From: Bifidobacterium callitrichidarum
GTDB lineage: Bacteria; Actinomycetota; Actinomycetes; Actinomycetales; Bifidobacteriaceae
Direction: 5' to 3'
Length of the DNA: 40,329 nucleotides
NCBI RefSeq assembly: GCF_003129905.1
Contig: NZ_QFFM01000030.1
Location: 1 to 40,329 of the forward strand
Shown: piece after piece, positions 16,683-25,218 of the stretch
How positions within the stretch are numbered: the stretch's first letter is position 1
Layout: every line of letters begins with the position of its first letter
Made by a program: the position numbers and the translations under genes
The notes under the pieces: model-generated
Told to the model about the DNA's origin: nothing
Databases searched by the model: none
Seen by the model: the letters and a program-made list of their open reading frames with translations, nothing else

Positions 16683-17963
16683 TCAGGCCTTGGTCGGATC
16701 CTTCTGAAGGAAGAGGAAGACGAGGGCCACGACCAGCAGAATCGCGATGGACAGCACGCCGAGCGATGCGTTGCCGGTCAGGGACGTGGTGGTGGCCACG
16801 AGGAACGTGCCGAGGATGGAAGCCGTCTTGCCGAAGATATCGTAGAAGCCGTAGTACTCGTTGGCGTGCTCCTTGGGGATGATCTTGCCGTAGTACGAGC
16901 GGGAAAGCGCCTGGATGCCGCCCTGGAACATGCCCACCAGAATCGCGAGGATCCAGAACTCGAGCGCGGACTTCAGGAAGAACGTGGCGAAGAACACGAT
17001 GCCCATGTACGCCGCGACGGCCACCGTGATCATCGGCTTGCAGCCGAACCGGCCGGCCAGCCGACCGTACAGGATCGCGCACGGGAACGCCACGAACTGC
17101 GTGACCAGCAGGGCCACCACGAGCTGCGTGGAGTCGATGCCAAGCTGCGTGCCGTAGGACGTGCTCATCGAGATCACCGTGTTCACCGCGTCGATGTAGA
17201 AGAAGAACGCCACCATGAACATCCACAGCGGCTTGTTCTTCACGATCTTGCCGAATGTGGAGCCCAGCTCACGGAATGTGCCGCGGATCGCCTCGCGCGC
17301 GTGGTCGCGGGTGGCGCGGTAGTGCACCTGACGGTAGCTGGTGATGAGCGGAATGGTGAACGCCACCCACCACACGGCGGTGATGACGAACGAGGCGCGC
17401 GTGCAGGCCACCGTGGACCAGCCGAACAGCGCCGGGCCGCCGAAGATCAGTGCGATGCAGACGATGAACGGCACGGTGGAACCCACGTAGCCCCAGCCGT
17501 AGCCGTGCGAGGAGACCTTGTCCATGCGCTCGTTGGTGGTGGTGTCGATGAGCATCGAATCGTAGAACGTGAGCGAGCCGTTGAGACCGATGGTGGCCAG
17601 CACGTAGACGATGAGGAACGGCAGCCAGGTCAGCGGCAGCGCCATCGCGCAGCACATCACCACGCCCGTGCCGAAGAAGCCCAGGAAGAACTTGATCTTC
17701 ATGCCCTGCACGTCGGCGATGGAGCCGAGCACCGGCATCAGCAGGGCGATGACGAGCGAGGCGATGGTCTGCGCGTACCCCCATGCGGACACGATGTTGC
17801 CGTCCGCGGGCATCAGCGACTTCGCGTAGATCGGGATGACCGCGGTGGACAGCAATACGAACGCGGAATTGCCCACGTCGTAGACGATCCACTTTTTCTC
17901 GTGTGCGGACAGTTTGCCGTTTGCGCCGTTCTGCGGCGGCGTTGCGATGCTGGCAGCGCTCAT
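16683..17963 (-). CDS. MFS transporter, Atg22/UMF1-like family
   Basis: A 426-residue protein with about 12 membrane helices. The start HEKKWIVYDVGNSAFVLL matches the Atg22-like opening (W-x2-YDxxNSAF), a family whose characterised fungal member effluxes amino acids from the vacuole; bacterial substrates are mostly unknown. MPVLGSIADVQGMKIKFF is the MFS loop 2-3 motif. The ATG at 17963 is chosen over one at 17990 because GAGGAGC lies 4-5 nt upstream. A PfkB-family kinase gene lies upstream on the same strand, separated by 225 bp holding a repeat element, so the two may work on one carbohydrate or nucleoside, though co-transcription is uncertain. Confidence 0.88.
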   Translation of the reverse strand: MSAASIATPPQNGANGKLSAHEKKWIVYDVGNSAFVLLSTAVIPIYAKSLMPADGNIVSAWGYAQTIASLVIALLMPVLGSIADVQGMKIKFFLGFFGTGVVMCCAMALPLTWLPFLIVYVLATIGLNGSLTFYDSMLIDTTTNERMDKVSSHGYGWGYVGSTVPFIVCIALIFGGPALFGWSTVACTRASFVITAVWWVAFTIPLITSYRQVHYRATRDHAREAIRGTFRELGSTFGKIVKNKPLWMFMVAFFFYIDAVNTVISMSTSYGTQLGIDSTQLVVALLVTQFVAFPCAILYGRLAGRFGCKPMITVAVAAYMGIVFFATFFLKSALEFWILAILVGMFQGGIQALSRSYYGKIIPKEHANEYYGFYDIFGKTASILGTFLVATTTSLTGNASLGVLSIAILLVVALVFLFLQKDPTKA

Positions 17964-18074
17964 AATGCTCCTCGGATTCGTTGACTGCATTCCATCGTAA
18001 AAGCCGAGGATATGGGCGAAGTGCCGTTTAAGTTGAACGGAGCGTGAACAATATTGGGGCCGAGCCGTGAAGCG

Positions 18075-18095
18075 GGAAGCCCAGTGGGCTTCCCG
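18075..18095. terminator. GC-rich hairpin between MFS and kinase genes
   Basis: GGGAAGCCC-AGT-GGGCTTCCC is a perfect 9-bp stem. It lies after the kinase gene (minus strand) and upstream of the MFS start, next to the dispersed element at 18129. Confidence 0.5.
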
Positions 18096-18128
18096 TAAGC
18101 GAGGTAAACGACGCCCCTGTGGAGAAGA

Positions 18129-18175
18129 CTCCCCTCAGTCACCTACGGTGACAGCTCCCCTCAAAGAGGGGAGCC
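18129..18175. repeat. Dispersed extragenic hairpin element, copy 1
   Basis: Order: CTCCCCTCAG, a small TCACC-TAC-GGTGA hairpin, then AGCTCCCCTC-AAA-GAGGGGAGCC. The same architecture, inverted, is found at 28848-28897 and, degenerate, at 37582-37625. Confidence 0.8.
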
Positions 18176-18188
18176 GAGGTGATAATCG

Positions 18189-19214
18189 CTACTGCAGCAG
18201 GGCGGCGGCCTCGTCGTAGTCGGGGCATTGGGGCACGCCGTTGACGCTGTGCGCGATCGCCACGGACGTCGCGGCATTGGCCACCTTCACCGATTCCGCC
18301 AGATCACGCCCCTCGGCCAGCATGGCGCACATCGCGCCGGTGTGGCAGCCACCGGCCGAACGGGTGTGTACGGCCTTGGTGGGGAATCCCTCGATATGCG
18401 TGGTCTCGCCGCCTGGTTCGCGCACCCATGCGCCGCGAGAGCCCACACGCACCACCAGCGGGGCACGCAGCGTGGAGCCCAAACCGTCGCACAGCTGGTG
18501 CATGAAGTCGTCCAGTCCGCCGCCGATGGTCACCTTGCTGTCGTCGATCGGTGCGCCGAGGCGTTCGGCCAACGTCATGGCCTCCTGGCGGTTGCAGGAC
18601 CAGATCGGGCGTGCGAGCACCAGATCCTCGAGCATGTGGTCGTTGACCAGCCGCAGTGTGTTGGTGGGGTTGATGACCAGCGTGTAGTCGCGCTTGGCCG
18701 GGTCGGTGCCGGCCTTGAGCAGGAAGCCGTCCACGCCGGTGGCCGTGTGGTCCATCAGCGTGTTGCCGCTGATGTGCACCACGTCGTTGGCCTGCGGCTC
18801 CAGCATCGCGAAGGTGTCCGCATCGCCGTGCGCCTCGGCGCCGTAGGAGGCGATGAAGGTCTTCTTGTGCGAATCGGTGGGCTCCTCGGCGCTCAGCACC
18901 ACGCGGAAGCCGGAGTCCTCGTCCAGACGGTCCTGACCGATGTGCGTGATGCCGTTGTCCTGGAAGGACTGGCGGATGAAGTGCGCCCACAGGCCGTTGC
19001 CCAGGATGCCGGCATGCTCGGCCGGAACGCCCATGCGGCTGGCGGCCTCAAGCACGCGGTAGCTGCCGCCGATGGAGGGCTTGGGATGGTCGGCCACGGC
19101 GAATCCGCCTTGCGGTGGCACCTCGTCCACGTTCATCATGATGTCCACCCAGACCTGTCCCAAGGAAATCACGCTGGGCTGGTGGGTACCGATTCCACGC
19201 CGCAGATTCAACAT
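18189..19214 (-). CDS. PfkB/ribokinase-like family protein with altered catalytic motif
   Basis: A 341-residue protein with ribokinase-family architecture: N-terminal strand SVISLGQVWVDIMMNVDEVP, the Gly-rich substrate region PKPSIGGSYRVLEAASRMG (replacing the usual GGxxxN), lid strands, VVRVGSRGAWV, and the C-terminal signature region. In that last motif ribokinases read T-G-A-G-D, with Asp as catalytic base; here it is RSAGGCHTGAM, so Asp is replaced by Gly. Activity as a kinase is therefore doubtful or the base lies elsewhere. GGAGG precedes the ATG well, and a TATAAT box is present at 19282-19287 on the minus strand. It is followed by an Atg22-like transporter gene. The 248 bp upstream hold nothing else I can support. 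Confidence 0.82.
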   Translation of the reverse strand: MLNLRRGIGTHQPSVISLGQVWVDIMMNVDEVPPQGGFAVADHPKPSIGGSYRVLEAASRMGVPAEHAGILGNGLWAHFIRQSFQDNGITHIGQDRLDEDSGFRVVLSAEEPTDSHKKTFIASYGAEAHGDADTFAMLEPQANDVVHISGNTLMDHTATGVDGFLLKAGTDPAKRDYTLVINPTNTLRLVNDHMLEDLVLARPIWSCNRQEAMTLAERLGAPIDDSKVTIGGGLDDFMHQLCDGLGSTLRAPLVVRVGSRGAWVREPGGETTHIEGFPTKAVHTRSAGGCHTGAMCAMLAEGRDLAESVKVANAATSVAIAHSVNGVPQCPDYDEAAALLQ

Positions 19215-19462
19215 CGCAGCCTCCTTCGTTGGAAAATCGAACGTCCTGGGCCCCTTCGTCCCTGACGTCTCTTATATGCAGATTATATGGGAGCGATGCG
19301 TGCGTGGAATGGACAAATCGCCGCGCATTATTGGATAAGCTGTATGGTTTACCGGTGTTTCAGGGGGATTTCAGGGAGGCTGTGGCTGGTGTGAATCGGC
19401 TCACAGCGGCCTCGTCGTGTTTGCGGCATGCATGTTTGCGCCGCGCTTGCGGTGTGACGCGC

Positions 19463-20194
19463 TCACAGCATGACGAGTGCGAAGTCCACCAGCAGCTTGA
19501 CGCCGTACAGGGTGATGACGCCGCCGCACACGCGGTTGAGCACGTCGATGATCTTCGGGCTGAACTTGTGCGCGAAGGCGTTGACGATAAGCGTGACGCC
19601 GAGGAACCACAGCACGGAGGCCGTCTCGACGCCGGTGATGAACGGGGTGGTCTGGCCCGCGCTGAGGGTGGCGGCGAACGCGCCGAGCATCAGCGTGCCG
19701 TCGATGATGGCCTGCGGGTTGAACCAGGTGACGGCGCAGGCGGTGCCGATGGTGCTCAGCAGGCCGTGCATGCCGAGATGCTGAGCGGGTGCGGCGGTGG
19801 GCGCGACCGCGGCGGAGGCGTCCGCGCGGGCCGCGATTGCCGGCTGGGTGGACGCGGTGGTGCCGCTGACGGCTTCGGCACGTCCATTGCCGTCCGCTTC
19901 CTTGCCGGAACCGTGGCGCTTCGGCAACACCAGGCCCATGCCGATACGTACCACCACAAGTCCGCCCAGGCCCAGCACGATGGTCTCCAGCCAGGGGTGC
20001 GCCTGCATGAGCGCGCCGATGCCGAAGAAGCAGGAGAGCGAAAGGGCCATGTCGAAGCAGATGACGATGAGCGCGGTGATCAGGGCGTTGCGGCGCGTGC
20101 GTGTCAACGCCGAATTGATGACGAACAGGTTCTGCATGCCGATCGGCGCGATGTACGCCAGTCCCATCGTCAGTCCCTGAATGTACAGACCCAT
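19463..20194 (-). CDS. LysE/ArgO family amino acid exporter
   Basis: A 243-residue membrane protein with about six helices. The N-terminus QGLTMGLAYIAPIGMQNLFVIN carries the LysE/ArgO signature (P-I-G-x-Q-N), pointing to export of lysine or arginine. A polar Ala/Gly-rich cytoplasmic loop (about residues 92-142) is longer than usual. TWFNPQAIIDGTLMLGAF is the second half-signature. The ATG at 20194 has AGAGGGAA upstream. It is divergent from a MocR-type regulator, with palindromes in the 239-bp gap, so substrate-responsive control by that regulator is likely, paralleling the usual LysE-LysG arrangement with a different regulator class. Confidence 0.91.
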   Translation of the reverse strand: MGLYIQGLTMGLAYIAPIGMQNLFVINSALTRTRRNALITALIVICFDMALSLSCFFGIGALMQAHPWLETIVLGLGGLVVVRIGMGLVLPKRHGSGKEADGNGRAEAVSGTTASTQPAIAARADASAAVAPTAAPAQHLGMHGLLSTIGTACAVTWFNPQAIIDGTLMLGAFAATLSAGQTTPFITGVETASVLWFLGVTLIVNAFAHKFSPKIIDVLNRVCGGVITLYGVKLLVDFALVML

Positions 20195-20217
20195 GATTCC
20201 GTTCCCTCTACCCTCTG

Positions 20218-20246
20218 TTTGGTTGGGTCATATTCACCCAACCAAA
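20218..20246. promoter_or_regulatory. Perfect palindromic operator between lysE and mocR-type genes
   Basis: TTTGGTTGGGT and ACCCAACCAAA are perfect inverted arms separated by 7 nt, 24 bp before the exporter start. The half-site ACCCAACCAAA recurs at 20379-20389, close to the regulator's start. Confidence 0.7.
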
Positions 20247-20347
20247 ACCAGCCAAACCTTGTCCGGCTGGTTATTCGTTCTTGGATTACCTATGCCGGAA
20301 ATCCCTTATGTTTCAATACTGTTGCTCTATGGTATGCAGTAGATTAC

Positions 20348-20390
20348 ACTTGGCAACCAGCCAAGTGATGCTTGTTGTACCCAACCAAAT
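20348..20390. promoter_or_regulatory. Second operator cluster upstream of the MocR-type regulator
   Basis: ACTTGGC-AACCA-GCCAAGT (20348-20366) is a perfect 7-bp inverted repeat, followed by a single ACCCAACCAAA half-site at 20379-20389 that repeats the palindrome at 20218. An AACCAGCC/GGCTGGTT pair near 20246-20272 adds to the cluster. Probably autoregulation of the regulator. Confidence 0.55.
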
Positions 20391-20433
20391 CTTCGGTAAT
20401 GGTCGGGTGTTCATAGAGGGAGAGGAGCCGACC

Positions 20434-21909
20434 ATGGCCCGTAGCGCACCGCTGGATATCGACTGGCGGCCGGACCGCGAGAGCGGCAAGCCGGTCACCG
20501 AGCAGATCGTCGACTACCTGTGCGGTCGCATCGCCTCCGGCGAGTGGCCCATCGGCTCCCGACTGCCCAGCCAACGCGCCATGGCAGAAAGATTCGGCGT
20601 GAACCGGTCCACCATCATCGCCGCCATCGAGGAACTGACCGATTACGGCATCGTGGAAGGGCGTCACGGCGCCGGCACGCGCATCGCCAGCAACACCTGG
20701 TCGCTGATGCTGTCCGGCGCGCCGGACTGGGCGGACTACGTCTCCTCCGGATTCTTCAAGGCGAACAACGACACCATCCAGGCCATCAATAGGTTGGAAT
20801 TCGACCCCGCCAAAGTGAGGCTCGGCACCGGCGAGCTCGACCCGAGGCTGTTCCCGCGCGATATGTGGCGGCGCGTGGCCCGCGAGGCGGCCGACGAAAT
20901 CGACTCGCTCGGCTACCCGCCGCCCGAAGGCTTGGACGTGCTGCGCGAAGCCATCGCCGTTCACATGAAGCAGTGGGGCGTCGACTGCCGGCCTGAACAG
21001 GTGCTTATCTCCTCCGGTGCTCTTCAGGGGTTGCAGATGATCTCGATGAGCCTGCTGTCCGCCGGTTCGACCGTCTATGCCGAAGCGCCCAGCTACATCA
21101 AGTCGCTGCAGGTGTTCCAGTCGGCCGGCATGAAGCTCGCCGGCGTGCCGATGGATGCCTGCGGACTGAATGTGGACGCACTGCGCGGCGTATTGCCGGC
21201 CCCGGACGTCGTGCCGGGTGCCCCTGCACGAGGCGGTGCCGTGCTGTACACCATTCCGACGAACCACAACCCGACCGGCGTCACGATGCCCGCGGACCGC
21301 CGCCGCGCGCTGATCGATGCGTGCGTGGAGCGTCGCCTGCCCATCATCGAGGACTGCGCGTACCAGGATCTGGTGTTCGAGGGCGAGACCCCGCAGTCCC
21401 TGAAGACCTACGACAGCACCGGCATGGTCATCACTCTGGGCAGCGCCTCGAAATCGTTGGCGCCGGGCCTGCGCATCGGCTGGATCGTGGCCGACGAACG
21501 CATCGTGCACCGGCTGGCGGACGTCAAGATGCAGATGGACTACGGTGCGAGCACGCTCAGCCAATGGGTGTTCGCGCGATTCCTGACTTCCGGTCTGTAT
21601 TCCGAATATCTGGACACGCTGCGTGCCGAGCTGCGCCGGCGCCGTGATGCGGCGCTGGGGACCCTGGACGGATTGTTCTCCGGCAGGGCGCATTGGAACG
21701 TGCCCCACGGCGGCTTCTACATTTGGCTCACCTTCGATGAGCCGGTAAAGATGGGCCGGCTGTTCCAGCGGGCCAGCGAGCGCGGCGTGCTGCTCAATCC
21801 CGGGGACATCTATGACTTCGAAAGCAACAATGCGCTGCGTCTGAGCTACGCCTACGTCACGCCCGAGGAGTTCGCGCGGGCCGCTGCCGTGCTCGCCGAA
21901 CTGGTGTGA
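20434..21909 (+). CDS. MocR-type regulator: GntR DNA-binding domain fused to class I aminotransferase domain
   Basis: A 491-residue protein. Residues about 10-85 are a GntR winged helix (PVTEQIVDYLCGRIASGEWP, then LPSQRAMAERFGVNRSTIIA). From about residue 115 it has the fold-type I aminotransferase domain: GYPPPEGLDVLREAIAVHM, SSGALQGLQM, TIPTNHNPTGVTM, and the PLP lysine in GSASKSLAPGLRIGW near residue 340. Such proteins sense PLP adducts of amines or amino acids and rarely transaminate. AGGAG lies 7 nt before the ATG at 20434; the open frame upstream is rejected. It is divergent from a LysE/ArgO exporter, with shared palindromes between, so it probably induces the exporter when an amino acid accumulates. 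Confidence 0.9.
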   Translation: MARSAPLDIDWRPDRESGKPVTEQIVDYLCGRIASGEWPIGSRLPSQRAMAERFGVNRSTIIAAIEELTDYGIVEGRHGAGTRIASNTWSLMLSGAPDWADYVSSGFFKANNDTIQAINRLEFDPAKVRLGTGELDPRLFPRDMWRRVAREAADEIDSLGYPPPEGLDVLREAIAVHMKQWGVDCRPEQVLISSGALQGLQMISMSLLSAGSTVYAEAPSYIKSLQVFQSAGMKLAGVPMDACGLNVDALRGVLPAPDVVPGAPARGGAVLYTIPTNHNPTGVTMPADRRRALIDACVERRLPIIEDCAYQDLVFEGETPQSLKTYDSTGMVITLGSASKSLAPGLRIGWIVADERIVHRLADVKMQMDYGASTLSQWVFARFLTSGLYSEYLDTLRAELRRRRDAALGTLDGLFSGRAHWNVPHGGFYIWLTFDEPVKMGRLFQRASERGVLLNPGDIYDFESNNALRLSYAYVTPEEFARAAAVLAELV

Positions 21910-21988
21910 GCGGGTTCCGGTCCCGGTTCGGGCGTCGCCTTCCGGCGGTGCGTCGGACGCGCCGCGCGCGGCATGATACACGCAAGAG

Positions 21989-22017
21989 TTGCGGTTGTCA
22001 GTATTGAGCTGTATATT
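21989..22017 (+). promoter_or_regulatory. Promoter of rpmB
   Basis: TTGCGG (21989-21994) and TATATT (22012-22017) are spaced by exactly 17 nt, about 85 bp before the L28 start codon. Confidence 0.6.
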
Positions 22018-22104
22018 TGTGAAGTTGTGTGTTCGGCATGTCGGGTAACACCGCCGGTTGGACACGGAAAAGACTTGACACAACAAGGTTTAAGGGAGTC
22101 CATC

Positions 22105-22299
22105 ATGGCAGCTCGTTGCGCAGTGTGCGGTAAGGGTCCGCAGACCGGTTACACCGTTTCCCATTCGCACCGTCGTACCAAGCGTAGCTTCCGCCCGAAC
22201 CTGCAGTCTGTGCGCACCACGATCGACGGCGAGAACACTCGCCTGCGCGTGTGCGTCAATTGCCTCAAGGCCGGCAAGGTTCAGCGCGTGGCCGCGTGA
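22105..22299 (+). CDS. rpmB: 50S ribosomal protein L28
   Basis: A 64-residue ribosomal protein of usual length. It begins [20 protein letters not shown] and has the L28 core [16 protein letters not shown]. Two Cys-x2-Cys pairs (CAVC near the N-terminus and CVNC near residue 50) mark the zinc-binding form. AAGGGAG precedes the ATG at 22105; the longer frame from 21973 has no support. It is a single-gene unit: promoter at 21989 and terminator at 22324. Confidence 0.97.
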   Translation: MAARCAVCGKGPQTGYTVSHSHRRTKRSFRPNLQSVRTTIDGENTRLRVCVNCLKAGKVQRVAA

Positions 22300-22323
22300 A
22301 TCGCGTACTAACGTACTACGTCT

Positions 22324-22357
22324 CAAAACCCGCTTGAGCTTCGGCTCGGCGGGTTTT
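22324..22357 (+). terminator. rpmB terminator
   Basis: CAAAACCCGC pairs with GCGGGTTTTG around an inner GAGC-TTCG-GCTC hairpin, ending in TTTTGTT. A strong intrinsic terminator about 25 bp after the stop codon. Confidence 0.85.
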
Positions 22358-22380
22358 GTTGTTTCCGCAGGTTTTCCGCG

Positions 22381-22465
22381 GTGTGGTGATCCACGCACGG
22401 TGTGGTGATCCACGCACGGTGTGGTGATCCACGCACGGTGTGGTGATTTCCGCACGGTGTGGTGG
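22381..22465. repeat. Array II: 19-bp tandem repeat, four copies plus part
   Basis: The unit GTGTGGTGATCCACGCACG is repeated exactly three times (22381, 22400, 22419), then once with changes (GTGATTTCC, 22438), then in part. Across unit boundaries it forms the small dyad CCAC-GCACGGT-GTGG. It lies between the rpmB terminator and the recG promoter. Confidence 0.9.
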
Positions 22466-22516
22466 CTGAGGCCCTGGGAGAGGCGTGGACATCAAACTTC
22501 AATAGAATAGGCAGCT

Positions 22517-25189
22517 ATGAGCATTACGTTGAGCACCGCACTGGGGTCGTTGATGACCAACAAGCGACGTGTGTCCGCGCTCAAATCATTGGGCGTCACC
22601 ACGGTGGGCGACGCTCTGACCTACTATCCGTTCCGCGTCACCGATCCCGTACGTCTGCAGACCATCCGCGAGGCGCAGATCGGCCAGCAGATGGCGTTCG
22701 TGGCCACCGTGCGCGATGTGCGCGTGGTGCCCGGCCGTATGCTGCGCGTCATCGCCACGGTCGACGACGCCGATTTCGCCCGAACCCGCAATATGCCCGG
22801 AGGCACGGCGCAACTCATATTCTTCGGTGGACGCAAGAACTACATCGATTGGGTGAGCATGCGGCTCAAATCAAGCCCGATGCTGGTGGTCTCAGGCACG
22901 CCCAGCGAATACATGGGCCAGCTGCAGTTCACGCACCCGGATTTCTTGACCGTGGCACCGCCCGCGCCCGCATCCGCTGCGGTGGCCGGCGCCAAACCCA
23001 AGTACGACGCCGATTCCCTGGAGGATGCGGTACTGCGCGTCACCCGCCCGCGCCCGGTGTACCATGCCAGTTCACGCATCTCCTCGGCGCATATTCACGA
23101 TACGATCCTGGGACTGCTGTGGATGATGGGCGCGCGCACGTCGTCCACGCCCGAAGGACTGCCCGTCGCTGCCGGCGACGGTACGCTGCCGACGAGGAAT
23201 ACGGGTGCCATCGCGCCGAGCATGGCGGAGACCGGAATGGCTGGGACACCCGGAGTGCCCGGCACGACCGGAACGTCCGCGTCCGCACTTGTAGCGCCAT
23301 CCACCGACGACATCGCCGTCCAATCCGGCGAATCCACCGCCGAATCCGGGACCGACGCACTCGAACGCGCCATCCCGGACATTCTGCCCGAGTCCATCCG
23401 TGCCGCCAAAGGCCTGATGCATCGTGCAGAGGCGTTCCTGGCCATTCACGACCCCGATTCCCGCGCCCGGTTCAACCAGGCCATCGAAACGCTGCGCTAT
23501 GAGGAGGCCTTCGTCTCCCAGACCTCGCTGGTCAAGGCCCGGCAGCACGCGCACAAGTCGTCCGCGCATGCCTGCCCGCTGACCGGTGCCGCAGCCGGTG
23601 AGGGCAACGGCACCGGTACCGCAGCTATCGTCACCGATGCCAGGTTCAGCGGCGACCATACCGGCAGCCAGACCGGAAGCCAGACCGGCAACCTGCGCGA
23701 CCGGTTCATCGCATCACTGCCCTTCACCCTGACCCGCGGCCAACGGCAGGTCATCGACGACATCGCCGCCGACCTCTCCCGCGACTGGCCCATGCAACGA
23801 CTTCTGCAGGGCGAGGTGGGCTCCGGCAAGACCGTGGTGGCGCTCGCCGCCATGCTGCAGGCCGTGGACGCGGGCTACCAGTCCGTGCTCGTGGCCCCCA
23901 CCCAGGTGCTCGCCGAACAGCACTACGAGACGATCTCCCGCATGGTGACGGGACTTGGCGAATCCGGCGAGGACATCCCCGTCACGCTGCTGACCGGCGG
24001 CATGAAACTCGCCGCCCGTCGCAAGGCACTTGGGGTGGCGGCCAGTGGAACGCCCGGCATCATCGTGGCCACGCACGCGGCGTTCTCCAAGACCTTCCAG
24101 GCGCCGCATCTGGCGTTGGTGGTGATCGACGAACAGCATCGCTTCGGCGTGGAACAGCGCGAAAGCCTCAACGCCAAGGCGGACGACGGCACCACACCGC
24201 ACCTGCTGGTGATGACCGCCACACCCATTCCGCGCACCGCCGCCATGACCTGGTTCGGCGACCTCGACATCTCCTGGCTCACCGAGCTGCCCGGCGGCCG
24301 CAAGCCCATCCGCACCGTGGTGGTCAATGAGGCGGACGCGAACACGATGGGCCGCATGTTCGCGCACATCCGCGCGCGCATCGACGCGGGGGAGCGGGCG
24401 TACATCGTCTGCCCGCGCATCGATATGGACGAGGAGACCGGTACGTCCGGTACGACCGGTGTGGGTTCGTCGTCCGCCGGCTCCCGGTCCTCGCGCGCAT
24501 CCCGCGCCGGCAATGACATCGGCATCGACGACCCGTACGAAACCTACGACGACAACGGCGAGACCGTGGCCCGCCCGCCGCTGCATTCGGTGGAGGAGAT
24601 CGCCGCGCGACTCCAGAAACTCCCGCAATTCCAAGGCATCCCGTTCGCCACGCTCACCGGCCGGGACAAGGACGACGTGAAGACCGAGGTCATGGCCGGC
24701 TTCGACTCCGGTGCGACCCCGGTGCTGGTCTCCACCACGGTCATCGAGGTGGGTGTGGACGTCAAGCAGGCTAGCTGCATCGTGATCTTCGACGCCGACC
24801 GGTACGGCCTGTCCCAGCTGCACCAGCTGCGTGGTCGCGTGGGGCGTGGCGGCACCAATTCGTGGGCGTTCCTCATCTCGCGTGCCGAACCCGGTTCAGT
24901 GGCCGAACAACGGCTGGAAGTGATCCATCATTCGCTGGACGGCGCTGAAATCGCCCAGGCCGACCTGGAGTTCCGCGGCGCCGGCGACGTGCTGGGCGAC
25001 GCCCAATCCGGCGGCAAATCGAGCCTGAAACTGCTGCGCGTGGTCAAGGACGCCGATCTGATCGCCGACGCCCGCGCCCGCGCCGAGCAACTGCTGTCCG
25101 CTGACCCCGACCTGTCCGGCGCAGTGCAGTTGGCTGGAGCCGTGCTCGACTTCACCCGCGGCAACGAGACGTTCCTGACCTCCAGCTGA
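22517..25189 (+). CDS. recG: ATP-dependent DNA helicase RecG
   Basis: An 890-residue branch-migration helicase that reverses stalled forks and resolves recombination intermediates. The N-terminal wedge/OB-fold (about 1-160) begins LSTALGSLMTNKRRVSALKS. Motor domain motifs are GEVGSGKT (Walker A, about 432), VVIDEQHRFGVEQR (motif II, about 537), MTATPIPRTAAM (motif III), VLVSTTVIEVGVDV and LHQLRGRVGRGG (motifs V-VI). It is longer than typical RecG (about 700) because of two low-complexity inserts: Gly/Thr/Ala-rich near 210-285 and Ser/Arg-rich near 640-690. TAGAAT (22503-22508) lies 8 nt before the ATG with no Shine-Dalgarno, so the mRNA is probably leaderless. rsmD follows 29 bp later. Confidence 0.97.
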   Translation: MSITLSTALGSLMTNKRRVSALKSLGVTTVGDALTYYPFRVTDPVRLQTIREAQIGQQMAFVATVRDVRVVPGRMLRVIATVDDADFARTRNMPGGTAQLIFFGGRKNYIDWVSMRLKSSPMLVVSGTPSEYMGQLQFTHPDFLTVAPPAPASAAVAGAKPKYDADSLEDAVLRVTRPRPVYHASSRISSAHIHDTILGLLWMMGARTSSTPEGLPVAAGDGTLPTRNTGAIAPSMAETGMAGTPGVPGTTGTSASALVAPSTDDIAVQSGESTAESGTDALERAIPDILPESIRAAKGLMHRAEAFLAIHDPDSRARFNQAIETLRYEEAFVSQTSLVKARQHAHKSSAHACPLTGAAAGEGNGTGTAAIVTDARFSGDHTGSQTGSQTGNLRDRFIASLPFTLTRGQRQVIDDIAADLSRDWPMQRLLQGEVGSGKTVVALAAMLQAVDAGYQSVLVAPTQVLAEQHYETISRMVTGLGESGEDIPVTLLTGGMKLAARRKALGVAASGTPGIIVATHAAFSKTFQAPHLALVVIDEQHRFGVEQRESLNAKADDGTTPHLLVMTATPIPRTAAMTWFGDLDISWLTELPGGRKPIRTVVVNEADANTMGRMFAHIRARIDAGERAYIVCPRIDMDEETGTSGTTGVGSSSAGSRSSRASRAGNDIGIDDPYETYDDNGETVARPPLHSVEEIAARLQKLPQFQGIPFATLTGRDKDDVKTEVMAGFDSGATPVLVSTTVIEVGVDVKQASCIVIFDADRYGLSQLHQLRGRVGRGGTNSWAFLISRAEPGSVAEQRLEVIHHSLDGAEIAQADLEFRGAGDVLGDAQSGGKSSLKLLRVVKDADLIADARARAEQLLSADPDLSGAVQLAGAVLDFTRGNETFLTSS

Positions 25190-25218
25190 AGCCGTGACGT
25201 GCGGTTAAGCTAGTGCCC

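Noticed and set aside
20344..22086. 580-codon antisense frame over the MocR-type regulator
   Set aside because: It covers a well-supported gene, has shadow composition and no recognisable domain.
22381..22465. CRISPR array
   Set aside because: Units are contiguous with no spacers and no cas genes are present.
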